Of a stretch of DNA of 64,000 bases, positions 33,167 to 44,999 are shown piece after piece. The stretch's first letter is position 1. Each line of letters begins with the position of its first letter. The position numbers were made by a program, and so were the translations under genes. The notes under the pieces are model-generated. The model was not told the DNA's origin. It saw only the letters and a list, made by a program, of their open reading frames with translations, and ran no database searches. Source of the stretch: Streptomyces sp. NBC_01445 (GTDB lineage: Bacteria > Actinomycetota > Actinomycetes > Streptomycetales > Streptomycetaceae); contig NZ_CP109486.1 in assembly GCF_035918235.1 (NCBI RefSeq), positions 310,001 through 374,000 of the forward strand. The letters are read 5' to 3'.

Positions 33167-33796
33167 GTGACTGAGGTCAAGGGAAAACGGGGCGCCAAGG
33201 CTCGGGAGACACGGCGGCGGATCATCGACGCAGCCGCCGAACTCTTCGTCGAGCAGGGCTATGGGGCGACCAAGCTGCAGGAGATCGCCGACCGGGCGGG
33301 CGTGGCGGTGCAGACGATCTACTTCGTCTTCCGGAACAAGCCCTCGCTGCTCAAGGAACTGGTGGACGTCGCCATCGCAGGCGACGACGAGCCCGTGCCC
33401 ACGATGGACCGGCCCTGGTTCACGGAAGTCACGGCTGCACCTACCGCCGAGTCCGCCATCGCCGCACTCGTCGTCGGCACCCTCAGGACGCTCCAACGCG
33501 TCGCGGCCATCGACGAGATGGTCCGCGCCGCGGCAGCGACCAACCCGGAGATCCGGGATCTGTGGCCGGACGAGACCGACCCGCGATACACGGTCATCTC
33601 GACAGCCGCGAAGGCTCTGACAGTGAAGCCCGGCGCCAGCCCCGCCCTCTCCGCAGGAGATGCGGCGGACATCATCTACGCAATGCTCAGTCCTGAGCTC
33701 TTCCTGGTCCTGACCCGTGACCGCGCATGGCCCGCAGACAAGTGGGAGCGATGGACGTACGACGCCCTCTGCTCTCAGCTGTTGATCAGGAGGTAG
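33167..33796 (+). CDS. TetR family transcriptional regulator, 209 aa
   Basis: GTG 33167 start. The HTH is complete: RETRRRIIDAAAELFVEQGYGATKLQEIADRAGVAVQTIYFVFRNKPSLLKEL. The remaining helical domain would bind the ligand (ALVVGTLRTLQRVAAIDEMVRAAAA..., DAADIIYAMLSPELFLVLTRDR). It is divergent from the methyltransferase gene with a double palindromic operator in between. It is therefore expected to repress itself and that gene. Confidence 0.92.
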   Translation: MTEVKGKRGAKARETRRRIIDAAAELFVEQGYGATKLQEIADRAGVAVQTIYFVFRNKPSLLKELVDVAIAGDDEPVPTMDRPWFTEVTAAPTAESAIAALVVGTLRTLQRVAAIDEMVRAAAATNPEIRDLWPDETDPRYTVISTAAKALTVKPGASPALSAGDAADIIYAMLSPELFLVLTRDRAWPADKWERWTYDALCSQLLIRR

Positions 33797-33911
33797 AAAC
33801 AAGCTCCCTGACAGCGACCGGGGAGACAAGTTTGACGCTCACCCGCTCGACATCCGCATCGGTGATCTGAGGGGCCCTGCGCTTCTCGGACAGCGGTGTT
33901 GAGGGTTCTCC

Positions 33912-34138
33912 TTATGCCGCTGCCTGCAACACCTCGTACTCGGCGTGGACTTCTGCGGGAGTCTTGTAGCCGAGGCCGGAGTGGAGGCGTTTTCGATTGT
34001 AGAACATCTCGATGTAGCGGACGATCGCCCGGTGCGCATGTGCGCGTGTTGGGAACGTAGTTCGGTGCACGAGTTCGTTCTTGAGGGCGCCGAAAAATGA
34101 TTCAGCCATCGCATTGTCCCAACAGACACCGATCCTAT
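33912..34138 (-). pseudogene. IS3 family transposase, 3' fragment
   Basis: About 75 codons from the C-terminal part of an OrfB: GVCWDNAMAESFFGALKNEL (the catalytic Glu region), HRTTFPTRAHAHRAIVRYIEMFYNRKRLHSGLGYKTPAEVH, then stop at 33912. The sequence breaks off at about 34138. This IS3 subgroup differs from the intact IS3 at 21073. Confidence 0.8.
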
Positions 34139-34500
34139 GGGGACCGCTGTCCGAGAACTTCGAGGCGCCTCATCCCCGGGCGCCCGCCGGGAGTGGGACC
34201 CACCAGGGAAAGCTGACAACACGTCATGGCGTGTCTGGCGGTTCCGCGGACGCCGCGGATTCGGTGAGATTCTGCGGGTCGGTGGTCACCGGCTCTGCCT
34301 CCGTGGTCATCGGACGGACCGCCCCAGTTGCGGCGGGGCGGTCCGTCGTCGTTCGGTGTGCGGGGGTGTGCGGCGAGCGTCACGACGCAGCCGCGGGAGG
34401 TCCGGCCGACGACGACGGTGTCGGGGCCGAGCACGCTCCTGCCACACGCACGGCAGGCGTTGATCCCGGAGACCCTGTTGAGGATGCGGCGGCCCTGCCA
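34135..34500 (-). pseudogene. Unrecognised gene fragment with CxxC motif
   Basis: The minus strand reads GRRILNRVSGINACRACGRS then VLGPDTVVVGRTSRGCVVTLAAHPRTPNDDGP, with strongly G/C-biased third positions over about 50 codons. No start codon precedes it, because the sequence changes into the plus-strand dehydrogenase near 34505. It also decays toward the IS3 remnant. A possible zinc-binding protein fragment; identity unknown. Confidence 0.3.
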
Positions 34501-34504
34501 CCTG

Positions 34505-35176
34505 CGGGTCGGGCAGCGGGTGTTCGGCCTCGCCGACTGGCACCGTGACGGCACCCTGGCGGAGTACGTGGCGATCGAAGCACGCAACCTCGCACCGCTG
34601 CCCGGCGACGTCGACTTCACGGTAGGCGCGTCCCTGCCAATCTCAGGTCTGACCGCGTGGCAAGGGCTGTTCCAGCACGGCCGCCTTCAGTCTGGCCAGA
34701 CCGTCCTCGCCCACGGCGCGGCCGGGGCAGTCGGGACGATGGTGACCCAGCTCGCTCGTGAGGCCGGCGCTTACGTCATCGGCACCGGACGCGCCGCCGA
34801 CCGTGAGAAGGCACTCGACTTCGGCGCGCATGAGTTCGTCGACCTCGAGAATGACGCGCTGAAAGACGTCGGCGGCGTCGATCTGGTCTTCGATGTCATC
34901 GGTGGCGACGTTCAGAAGCGGTCCGCTGCCCTGATCAAGGCGGGAGGAACGCTGGTGTCCATCGTCGGCCCGGTCGAGGCGCGACCCGCTGACGGCCTGG
35001 CGGTGGACTTCGTTGTCGAGGCCGATCGTGCCGAACTGGTTGAGATCGTGCAGCGGGTGCGGGACGGACGGCTGCGGACAAACATCGGTGACGTCTCGCC
35101 CCTCGACGATGCCGTCGCCGCCCTCAACCCGACCACGCGACGCAGCGGGAAGACAGTCATCCGCGTACGCCCGTAG
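34505..35176 (+). pseudogene. Zinc-independent MDR (quinone oxidoreductase-like), N-terminally truncated
   Basis: From about 34505 the sequence is a typical medium-chain dehydrogenase: VGQRVFGLADWHRDGTLAEYVAIEARNLAPLPG, then SLPISGLTAWQGLF, the NADP-binding VLAHGAAGAVGTMVTQLAREAGAYVIGTGR, GVDLVFDVIGGDVQ and a normal C-terminus GKTVIRVRP. The first 80-90 residues of the catalytic domain are missing. They are replaced by unrelated sequence that is open only by chance. An internal GTG could give a shortened protein but activity is unlikely. Confidence 0.7.
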
Positions 35177-35185
35177 GGCCTGTCT

Positions 35186-35809
35186 TCAAATTCCCGTCTG
35201 CCCCGCGAGTCCGGCCGGAGCCCCGGCGCCCCGCAGCAGGGTGTCGACGACGCGGGTGGCGAGCGCGTCCGTGTCGCTGCCTTCCGCTCCCTCCTTGGCT
35301 GCCTCGTGGATGAGGGCGTAGTAGACGCGCCGGGTCCAGTCGAGGTCGATGTCGGGGCGGAGCACGTCCGCCTCTTGGGCGCGGCGGAAGAGCCGGACGC
35401 AGGTGGCCCGGACCTCGGCGTGGATGCGAGCCGCCTCGGGGTGGGCGTCGTCGGCCGCGCGGTTCATGGCGAACGACCAGTCGGTCTTCACGCGCAGGAC
35501 GTTGGCAGTGACCTGGTAGAGGGCGACGAGTGGCGGGGCTGCGTCCGGGCGGGCGGTGTCGACGGCGGCCGCGAACTGGCGGGCGGCCCAGTCTGTTAGC
35601 TCGTCCAGGAGCGCCTCGCGGGTGGCGAACCGGCGGTGGACCGTGGTTCGGGCGACGCCGGCGGCCCGGGCGAGCTGCTCCATGGTTGCCGCCGGGTTGG
35701 TGGCCAGGACGCGTTCGGCCGCTTCCAGGATCGTCTGCACGGTCCGTTCGGTGTCGGCCCGGAGGGGCCGTTTCGCCTGCGGTTCCGTCTGCTGCTTGTG
35801 CGTCGTCAC
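35186..35809 (-). CDS. TetR family transcriptional regulator, 207 aa
   Basis: GTG 35807-35809 start. HTH: ERTVQTILEAAERVLATNPAATMEQLARAAGVARTTVHRRFATREALLDEL. The C-terminal helical domain is full length (WTRRVYYALIHEAAKEGAEG, TRVVDTLLRGAGA). It is divergent from the aldo/keto reductase gene, 135 bases apart. This is the classic arrangement in which the repressor controls the reductase. The intergenic region has TTGCA repeats (TTGCATCATCTCTGTTGCA) that may be part of the operator. Confidence 0.9.
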   Translation of the reverse strand: MTTHKQQTEPQAKRPLRADTERTVQTILEAAERVLATNPAATMEQLARAAGVARTTVHRRFATREALLDELTDWAARQFAAAVDTARPDAAPPLVALYQVTANVLRVKTDWSFAMNRAADDAHPEAARIHAEVRATCVRLFRRAQEADVLRPDIDLDWTRRVYYALIHEAAKEGAEGSDTDALATRVVDTLLRGAGAPAGLAGQTGI

Positions 35810-35947
35810 ACCGACATGCTACATCCGCACTCCATCAGAGCTTCTACTTGCATCATCTCTGTTGCACGTCTTAGGTTCATGGCGTCGGAGAGGTAGCAAC
35901 TCCGCGCCCCGTTCACGGGGAGAGGCGACATCAAGGAGCAGCGAGTG

Positions 35948-36994
35948 ATGCAGCACAGGAAGCTGGGCCGCACCGGCATATCGGTCAGCAAGTTCGCGCT
36001 GGGCACCCTGCGCCTGGGCGCGTGGGGGAACACGGATCACGACGATGCGGCCCGGCTGATCCATACGGCCCTGGACGCCGGGATCAACCTCATCGACACC
36101 GCCGACCAGTACTCGAGCGGCGAGGCCGAGGAGATCGTGGGCAAGGCAATCCGCGACCGCCGCGACGAGGTCGTGCTCGCCACGAAGGGTCACTTCCCAG
36201 TCCGCTTCAAGGACGAGGACCCCAACCGGCAGGGAAACTCCCGCCGTTGGCTCACCAAGGCCGTCGACAACAGCCTGCGCCGCCTGGGCACCGACCGCAT
36301 CGACCTCTACCAGGTGCACCGGCCGGACCCCAGCACGGACATCGACGAGACGCTCTCGGTCCTGTCCGACCTGGTGCGCGCGGGCAAGATCATGGCCATC
36401 GGGACCTCGGACTTCCCCGCCGAACAGCTCGTCGAGGCCCAGTGGACCGCCGACCGCCGGGGCCACATCCCTTTCCACACCGAGCAGCCCCCGTACTCCG
36501 TCTTCGTACGCGGCATCGAGGCGGACGTGCTGCCCACCGCACAGAAGTACGAGCTCGGCGTGCTGACCTGGAGCCCGCTCAACAGCGGCTGGCTGACCGG
36601 GCGGTTCCGCCGCGGCGAGCCGATCGAGATGAACGGGTTCCGACAGGCGGTCGCCCACAAGTTCAACCTCGACCTGCCGGGCAACCAGCGCAAACTCGAC
36701 GCCGTCGAGCGCCTGTCGGCCTTGGCGGACGAGGCGGGAATCTCCCTGACGCACCTGGCGCTCGCCTTCGCCTCGACCCACCCGGGCGTCACCTCGGTGA
36801 TCCTCGGCGCCCGCACGGTCGAGCAACTCACCGACCAGCTCGCCGCCGCCGAGGTCCGGCTCGACGACGAGATCCTCGACCGCATCGACGAGATCGTCGC
36901 CCCCGGCGTCACGCTCAACCCCGCAGACATCGACTACAGGCGGCCAGCCCTGACCGACTCCGAGCAGCGCCGCAGGCCCGCCCACCACCGCTGA
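35948..36994 (+). CDS. Aldo/keto reductase, 348 aa
   Basis: ATG 35948 follows AAGGAG; an adjacent GTG (35945) is an alternative start. An NADPH-dependent (alpha/beta)8 barrel enzyme. The catalytic tetrad is visible: D and Y in NLIDTADQYSSGEAEEIVG, K in VLATKGHF, H in LYQVHRPD. The cofactor-binding end ASTHPGVTSVILGARTVEQL is typical. It likely reduces carbonyl compounds. Divergent from a TetR repressor gene. Confidence 0.92.
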   Translation: MQHRKLGRTGISVSKFALGTLRLGAWGNTDHDDAARLIHTALDAGINLIDTADQYSSGEAEEIVGKAIRDRRDEVVLATKGHFPVRFKDEDPNRQGNSRRWLTKAVDNSLRRLGTDRIDLYQVHRPDPSTDIDETLSVLSDLVRAGKIMAIGTSDFPAEQLVEAQWTADRRGHIPFHTEQPPYSVFVRGIEADVLPTAQKYELGVLTWSPLNSGWLTGRFRRGEPIEMNGFRQAVAHKFNLDLPGNQRKLDAVERLSALADEAGISLTHLALAFASTHPGVTSVILGARTVEQLTDQLAAAEVRLDDEILDRIDEIVAPGVTLNPADIDYRRPALTDSEQRRRPAHHR

Positions 36995-37082
36995 CGGCGG
37001 TCCGCCTGCGGGCAGGTCGGCGAGGCTGCCGGCCGGTACAGCGGGTGCGGGGATGGGGGGGGAGGGACCCGCACCCGCTGGC

Positions 37083-37265
37083 CTATCGGGGCCACGGACT
37101 CCTGTCTGCCAGCCTGACCCACTCCCGGTCCACCTGCCCCGGCACGACACGCCCTTCCGCCTTCCAGCGGGTGGCCAGCTGCGCGAAAATCGGCTCACCA
37201 GGCGCTGGAGGAACCGTTTCCTCGCGGCCGGTAACCGGGGCTGGCTGCGAGGTCTTCGTGGTCAC
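37083..37265 (-). CDS. Small hypothetical protein, 60 aa
   Basis: GTG 37263-37265 start: MTTKTSQPAPVTGREETVPP, then a natural ending IFAQLATRWKAEGRVVPGQVDREWVRLADRSPWPR. It is basic, soluble and without a known motif. The composition and third positions support coding. The ribosome site is weak. Confidence 0.45.
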   Translation of the reverse strand: MTTKTSQPAPVTGREETVPPAPGEPIFAQLATRWKAEGRVVPGQVDREWVRLADRSPWPR

Positions 37266-37322
37266 GTAGTTCTAACGCGCGAATCCGGCCGCAGTCACCC
37301 GTGGAATGCCTCCACGTGTCGC

Positions 37323-37610
37323 TCAGTGGCTCCGGTCCCACGGGATCGGATACGAGACGGTCGGCGTCGGCCTCGGCCGCGGCCTGTCCCAGTGAGGGAA
37401 CTTCACCGGGTAGACGGCCGTCGACCGGGGCCTGGGCGTCTGCTTTCCCAAGCCGTCTGCGCTGCCGTTCCCTGAGGTGCCGGCGAAACCGACGACCAAC
37501 AGCGCGATGACGGCCAGGACACTCATCTCCCCCCTTGCGCCGGCCGCCCACCGCGAGTGCGCCCGGACCCTCGTGCCGTCCGCACGGACATACTCCCTCA
37601 CGCGCACCAC
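37323..37610 (-). CDS. Small membrane-anchored hypothetical protein, 95 aa
   Basis: GTG 37608-37610 lies 7 bases after GGGGAG. The N-terminus is basic (VRVREYVRADGTRVRAHSRWAAGARGE) and the segment MSVLAVIALLVVGFAG forms one membrane helix. The C-terminal part is Pro/Arg-rich and probably extracytoplasmic. The 'VREYVRADGTRVR.H' opening is common to small actinobacterial proteins of unknown function. Confidence 0.5.
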   Translation of the reverse strand: MVRVREYVRADGTRVRAHSRWAAGARGEMSVLAVIALLVVGFAGTSGNGSADGLGKQTPRPRSTAVYPVKFPHWDRPRPRPTPTVSYPIPWDRSH

Positions 37611-37831
37611 GTGGCTACTCCCCCGTCCAGACCCGGTACGCCCCTGCGCACACGGGACCCACCAGCAAAGCACCCATCACTGACAACGCATCAGGAATTG
37701 TGGCCAGTTGTGGTTCCCAGGGACCAGATCCGGTCACGGCGTGAGCCCTCGCACCGTCGCGCGTGACCTGACGAATTGATCGAAGACGGCGCGTAGTGCC
37801 TGGTCGACGCCGAGGGCCATGGCAGCGGCGG

Positions 37832-38089
37832 TCACCGGACGGTGCCGTGCAGGGCGCGGCGGTCGTCGGATATCGCGTAGCGGTGGGCGGCGAGGCCGTT
37901 GTCGAGGGTTTCGCTGATCTGCTCGCACAGCGGCACCAGGACGTCGGCGGCCGCGGTGTCGGGCTGGTGCGCCGGGGCGGCTTCAGTATTTGCATCCGAG
38001 TAGGCAAGGCCGAGGGTCTGGCCACGCGCCGTGGCTCGCCGACGACCTGTGTCGAGCGGCGGGTGCACGATGATCCGCGCTGTTGCCAT
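37832..38089 (-). CDS. Chimeric hypothetical protein, 85 aa
   Basis: ATG 38087-38089 start. The first 32 residues (MATARIIVHPPLDTGRRRAT then ARGQTLGLAYSD) match the opening of a small actinobacterial family I have seen. From residue 33 the protein departs abruptly (ANTEAAPAHQPDTAAADVLVPLCEQISETLDNGLAAHRYAISDDRRALHGTV). Third positions are G/C throughout. I read it as a fusion of two gene pieces, whether or not it is expressed. Confidence 0.4.
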   Translation of the reverse strand: MATARIIVHPPLDTGRRRATARGQTLGLAYSDANTEAAPAHQPDTAAADVLVPLCEQISETLDNGLAAHRYAISDDRRALHGTVR

Positions 38090-38241
38090 ACCTGCATGGT
38101 CACTCGAATGCCCGGGTCGCGCATGCAGCAGCAAGCGCCCTCGCGCGAAGATCAGCGAGAGCCCCGCCCGGAGCGTCCGCGCCTCTTCCAGCCGGGCGGG
38201 CTCCATCACTTGAGCAGGCCGCGCTCGGCGTCAGAGGGGGC

Positions 38242-38493
38242 TCTACGGCTGGTCAGGCGCCTCGCCGGCGCGAGCTTTCGCCTTCACGTCCGCCTCGGCC
38301 TCATGCCGGGCGATGCCCTGCTCCTTCGCGTACTGCGTGACCGCGGCCTTCGTATCCCGGGCCAGGTCCCGCCAAGCACGCCACGCCGTCTCATACGTCG
38401 CCGTCTGCGTTTCAGCCCAGCCCGCCGCAGTCGGCGGGCCGTACTCGTCACGCAGGCGCAGAACCTCGCGGTGCGCCGCGTTCGCCGATCCTC
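38242..38493 (-). pseudogene. 3' fragment of a plasmid-type hypothetical protein
   Basis: The minus strand encodes AHREVLRLRDEYGPPTAAGW, then TATYETAWRAWRDLARDTKAAVTQYAKEQGIARHEAEADVKA and TAG at 38242-38244. The composition is clearly natural. The frame is closed upstream by TGA near 38494, and there is no start codon. It is the C-terminal end of a helical protein of a type seen with Streptomyces integrative elements. Confidence 0.55.
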
Positions 38494-38576
38494 AATGGCG
38501 AGATCCCCATGCCGGTGCAACGAGCGTGGAGTCGGGTTGGTCGCGCGCCGGGCGGCTGCGAACCGGTAACGCACCG

Positions 38577-38845
38577 TCAACGCCCCAACGCTGCTCCCCC
38601 GTTCACATGCACGATCTGCGCCGTCATGTACGCCGCTTCAGGTGACGCCACATAGTGCACCGCGGCGGCGATGTCCGAGGGCCGGCCCGCCTGGCCGGTC
38701 AGCGACTGCTTGGTCCGGGCGGCGACGAACTCGGGCGTGGCCCGGTCGCCGAAGAACTCGGTGTCGGCGACGAGGCCTGGAGCGACCGCGTTCACGGTGA
38801 TGCCCTGCGGGCCGAGCTTCTGCGCCAGGTCGACGGACAGGGCGG
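38577..38845 (-). pseudogene. Short-chain dehydrogenase/reductase, C-terminal fragment
   Basis: Reads ALSVDLAQKLGPQGITVNAVAPGLVADTEFF, then GRPSDIAAAVHYVASPEAAYMTAQIVHVNGGAALG. This is the C-terminal third of an SDR. The Rossmann motif and YxxxK are missing. It is fused on its 5' side to an IS5 transposase start. Confidence 0.8.
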
Positions 38846-39022
38846 CAGCGCCCGCCAGGCGCAACCGCTGACCAGTACGTAGATGATCGCGGCGAACAGC
38901 GTCTCATCAGGCGTGTTCTGCTTCCCGCCACCCTGCGGCCGCACCCGATCCGCCGGAAGCAACGGCCTGGCGATCTCCCACAGCTCGTCCGGAACAATCC
39001 AACTCCACGTCCCCTGACCCAT
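38845..39022 (-). pseudogene. IS5 family transposase, N-terminal fragment
   Basis: From ATG 39020-39022: MGQGTWSWIVPDELWEIARPLLPADRVRPQGGG, then LFAAIIYVLVSGCAWRALPPC. This is the DUF4096-type start of an IS5 transposase. It breaks off at the SDR fragment, so the pair records an element-mediated deletion. Confidence 0.75.
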
Positions 39023-39088
39023 GTTGAGGAGCACTACCCAGCCTCACCATGTAGGACACCGTCTTAGGAGGGCCGTCTGCGGCGGGGG

Positions 39089-39477
39089 ATGCAGGCGGCT
39101 CTGTTCGGCATGGCCAGCGGCGGCGTGATGCTGATCAACTGGTAGACCTCCCGAAGCCCCCGGCAGCCACGTCAGGCCCGGAGGTCCGCGAGCAGTTCGC
39201 CATCCGCGTCCTCGCCCGCGAGACACAGGTACTGCTCTTCACCGACACCAAAGCCTGGGAGTGGACCTCCGTCGGCCTGACCATCCCGACCAGGCGCACA
39301 GCCGGCCCCGTTCAGCCAGGCCGACACCGCTCCAGAAGCCGGACCGTCCCCGCCGCGCTGACCACTGCCCACCCGCCAACTTTCTCACCAACGAGCTGGA
39401 GCAGCACCCAGTCCGACCAGCCCACGCCGACCACGGTCTACGGCAGTCCTGTCACCGCCAGTCGCCAAGGCGCGTGA
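39089..39477 (+). pseudogene. Frameshifted hypothetical gene
   Basis: The first frame from ATG 39089 reads MQAALFGMASGGVMLINW and stops at TAG 39142. Restoring one base there continues VDLPKPPAATSGPEVREQF, then AIRVLARETQVLLFTDTKAWEWTSVGLTIPTRR and a Thr/Ser/Pro-rich tail to TGA 39475-39477. Third positions stay G/C in the second frame. Family not recognised. Confidence 0.45.
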
Positions 39478-39703
39478 GAGGAAGGCCGTAGGGACGGATC
39501 TCTAGGCCGCTGGTCCTACCCAGCAGGGTGAAAACCGGGTACTCCACATTTTCATCAGATGGTGTGGGTCACCCGCCATTTGGCCGTGTCGCCGATCTTC
39601 CCCGCCGATGCTCGAAGGGCGCCCGTCGCCATCCGGGAAGCGTTGTCCGTGACCTTGGCATGCCCGGTCGCACGCACCATCCGATCAACAGAGACGAGTC
39701 ATC

Positions 39704-40557
39704 GTGCATTTGACTCCGCATGAGCAGGAGCGCTTGCTGATCCATGTCGCGGCCGACGTGGCCGGCAAGCGCCGCGACCGGGGGCTGCGTTTGAACTACC
39801 CCGAGACGATGGCCCTGCTGACCGCTCACGTCTTCGAGGCGGCGCGCGACGGTGAGACGGTCAGCGACATCATGGACTCGGGTCGGCGGGTGCTCACCCG
39901 TGACGACGTGATGGACGGCGTCCCAGAGATGATCAAGAACGTCCAGGTGGAGGCTACCTTCCCGGACGGCACCAAGCTGGTCACGATCCATGACCCCATC
40001 CTGGAGGCCACGGAGGAACCCGAGGTCTACCCGGGCAAGGTCGAGCACCCCCAGCCGCCCCGCAAGCCAGGCTCCCCGGTCGACTGCGACGACAGTGGCA
40101 ACTCGCCTACAAACTGCGACGAGGACGACGACGCAGTCTCCCGGTACGACGCGATCTGCTTCAACGTGCACCTCGACGGGGATACGCGGGGCGTCAGCCT
40201 GCAGGCGGACGCCACCAGCTTGCCAGGGCCGGGCAAGACGAAGATCAAGGTGAAGAACGAGTCGGACCGTCCCATTCAGGTCGGCTCCCACTACCACTTC
40301 GCCGAGGTCAACCCGGGGCTGCAGGTCGTCGGCGTCGAGGTCCCTGCCGGTCAGACGGTTCCCCAGGACCGCTCTCTCTGGAACTGCGATGCGGCGAGGG
40401 GCCGGCGACTCAACATCGCCGCGGGCACGTCCGTGCGTTTCGAACCGGGCGACGAGTGCTGTGTGGAACTGGTGCAGATCCAAGGTGATGTCACGGCCGG
40501 TGGCAGCAACATCAGCGACCTCACCAAGATCCAGGGACTGCGCGAAGGGATCGTCCG

Positions 40558-40561
<4 letters not shown>
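39704..40561 (+). CDS. ureAB: Urease gamma/beta fusion subunit
   Basis: GTG 39704 start. Residues 1-100 are the gamma subunit ([48 protein letters not shown], then [27 protein letters not shown]). A linker of about 45 residues is highly acidic and contains Cys ([17 protein letters not shown]). The C-terminal part is the beta subunit ([35 protein letters not shown]). The fusion joins two structural subunits of urease, which hydrolyses urea to ammonia and carbamate. It overlaps ureC by 4 bases (ATGA). Confidence 0.93.
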
Positions 40562-42615
<2,054 letters not shown>

Positions 42616-42727
42616 CGGCCACCTGCCCGGCCGCCGGGCCCCGCCGCTACGGCCGGGCCCGGACGGACTTGATGAGCCCGCCCGGGCCCCATCACCATCC
42701 GACCCTGCGAAAGGCAGCCGCTCACCG

Positions 42728-43402
42728 ATGAGCCGCGCAGCCCTGCTCCTCCTGGCCGACGGCCGCTTCCCCGCTGGCGGACACGCCCACTCTGGCGGCG
42801 TCGAGGCCGCCGTCGCCCACCAAACCGTCCACGACACCCCCGGCCTGGAGGCGTTCTGCCGCGGGCGTCTGCACACCACCGGCCTGACGATGGCCGGGCT
42901 GGCCGCCGCAGCCGCCAGCGGATACGACCCGATGCTGCTCGACGACGCCGCCGACGCACGCACCCCCGCACCCGCACTACGTGCCGTCGCCCGCAGACTC
43001 GGCCGGCAGATGATGCGCGCGGCCCGTGCCACCTTTCCGTCCGCCGAACTCGAGCACCTGGCCGCCGCCCGGCCCCGGGGCGCCCACCAGCCCATCGTTC
43101 TGGGCCTGGCCGCCCGCGCCGCCGGGCTTGCCCCGCTGGACGCCGCCTATGCCGCCGCGTACGAGAACATCGGCGGCCCGGCCACCGCAGCGGTGCGCCT
43201 GCTGAGCCTCGATCCGCTCGACGCATCGGGGCTGCTGGCCCGCCTCGGCCCCGAGACCGACGACGTCGCACGAGCCGCGGCGGACGCCGCGACCCGCGCC
43301 ATGACCGAGGGCCTCGACGCCCTGCCGTCGGCCTCCTCACCCCTGCTGGACATCACCGGGGAGCAGCACGCCGCCTGGACCGTCCGGCTCTTCGCCTCCT
43401 GA
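42728..43402 (+). CDS. ureF: Urease accessory protein UreF
   Basis: 224 residues, helical, starting MSRAALLLLADGRFPAGGHAHSGGVEAAVAHQ, which is the UreF signature (L.D.RFP.GG..HS.G.E). It ends with LPSASSPLLDITGEQHAAWTVRLFAS. With UreD and UreG it forms the complex that delivers nickel to the apo-urease. It sits 112 bases after ureC, probably on the same transcript. Confidence 0.93.
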   Translation: MSRAALLLLADGRFPAGGHAHSGGVEAAVAHQTVHDTPGLEAFCRGRLHTTGLTMAGLAAAAASGYDPMLLDDAADARTPAPALRAVARRLGRQMMRAARATFPSAELEHLAAARPRGAHQPIVLGLAARAAGLAPLDAAYAAAYENIGGPATAAVRLLSLDPLDASGLLARLGPETDDVARAAADAATRAMTEGLDALPSASSPLLDITGEQHAAWTVRLFAS

Positions 43403-43441
43403 ACCAGTACCTGAACAGCCCTATTGTCAAACGGAGTTGCC

Positions 43442-44127
<686 letters not shown>

Positions 44128-44131
<4 letters not shown>

Positions 44132-44982
44132 GCCCCTCCTCCCAACTCGCCGCCACCCGCGCCACGTCCGGCATCGACGTTCCTCCAGCCGGTGCCCAGA
44201 AGCCCGCCGGACACCCCGACGGCGTACGTGCCACGGCCCGGATCCGCGCCGCGCACAACGGGCGCGTCACCACCCTCCCGCAGCTGCGCAGCGACGGCCC
44301 CTTCCACCTGCGGCGCCTGCGCACCCACGGCAACACCGCCAGAGTGGGGATCATCGGCGCGATGAGCGCGCCGCTCGGTGGCGACCGGCTCACCCTCGAC
44401 ATCACCGCCGAAAACCGGGCCGAGCTGGAGGTCACCACGGCCGCCGCCACGCTCGCCCTACGCGGCCCCACCACCGACGCGGCCACCTACGACGTGCGCC
44501 TCACCGCCAAAGAACACGCCCATCTGCGCTGGCTGCCACAGCCCCTGATCAGTGCCGCCGGCAGCAACCTGCGGCAGACGCACACCGTCGAACTCGCCGC
44601 CACCTCACGCTTCGTACTGCGAGAAGAGCAACTCCTGGGCCGGGCCGACGAGGAACCAGGCCACCTGGTCAGCCGGATCCTGGTCCACCGCGCCGGGAGC
44701 CCGCTCCTCGACCAGCACACGGCCTACGGGGTCCCAGAACCCGGCTGGGACGGCCCGGCCGTCCTAAACGGACACCGCGCCGTCGGCCAGCTCCTGATCG
44801 TTGACCCGCACCTCGACATACGACAAGACGTTGTGCTGCTCGGCAAAGGTGCCAAGGAGGGGTGCGCCGTCCTCGCACCACTGGCCAACGGCCCGGCACT
44901 GCTCGCCACCGCCGTCGCAGCAAGCACCTCGACACTGCGGAAACTGCTCGACGAGGCACACGCACACGCCCGCGCCCGCTAG
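44128..44982 (+). CDS. ureD: Urease accessory protein UreD
   Basis: ATG 44128 overlaps the ureG stop. Core features: [73 protein letters not shown] and [17 protein letters not shown]. It is a scaffold for the UreF-UreG complex. The stop codon TAG (44980-44982) is formed exactly at the border of an IS5-type element, whose TA target duplicate is the first two bases of the stop. No ureE gene is visible in the cluster. Confidence 0.92.
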
Positions 44983-44999
44983 GCCGTGTCTGACAAATG

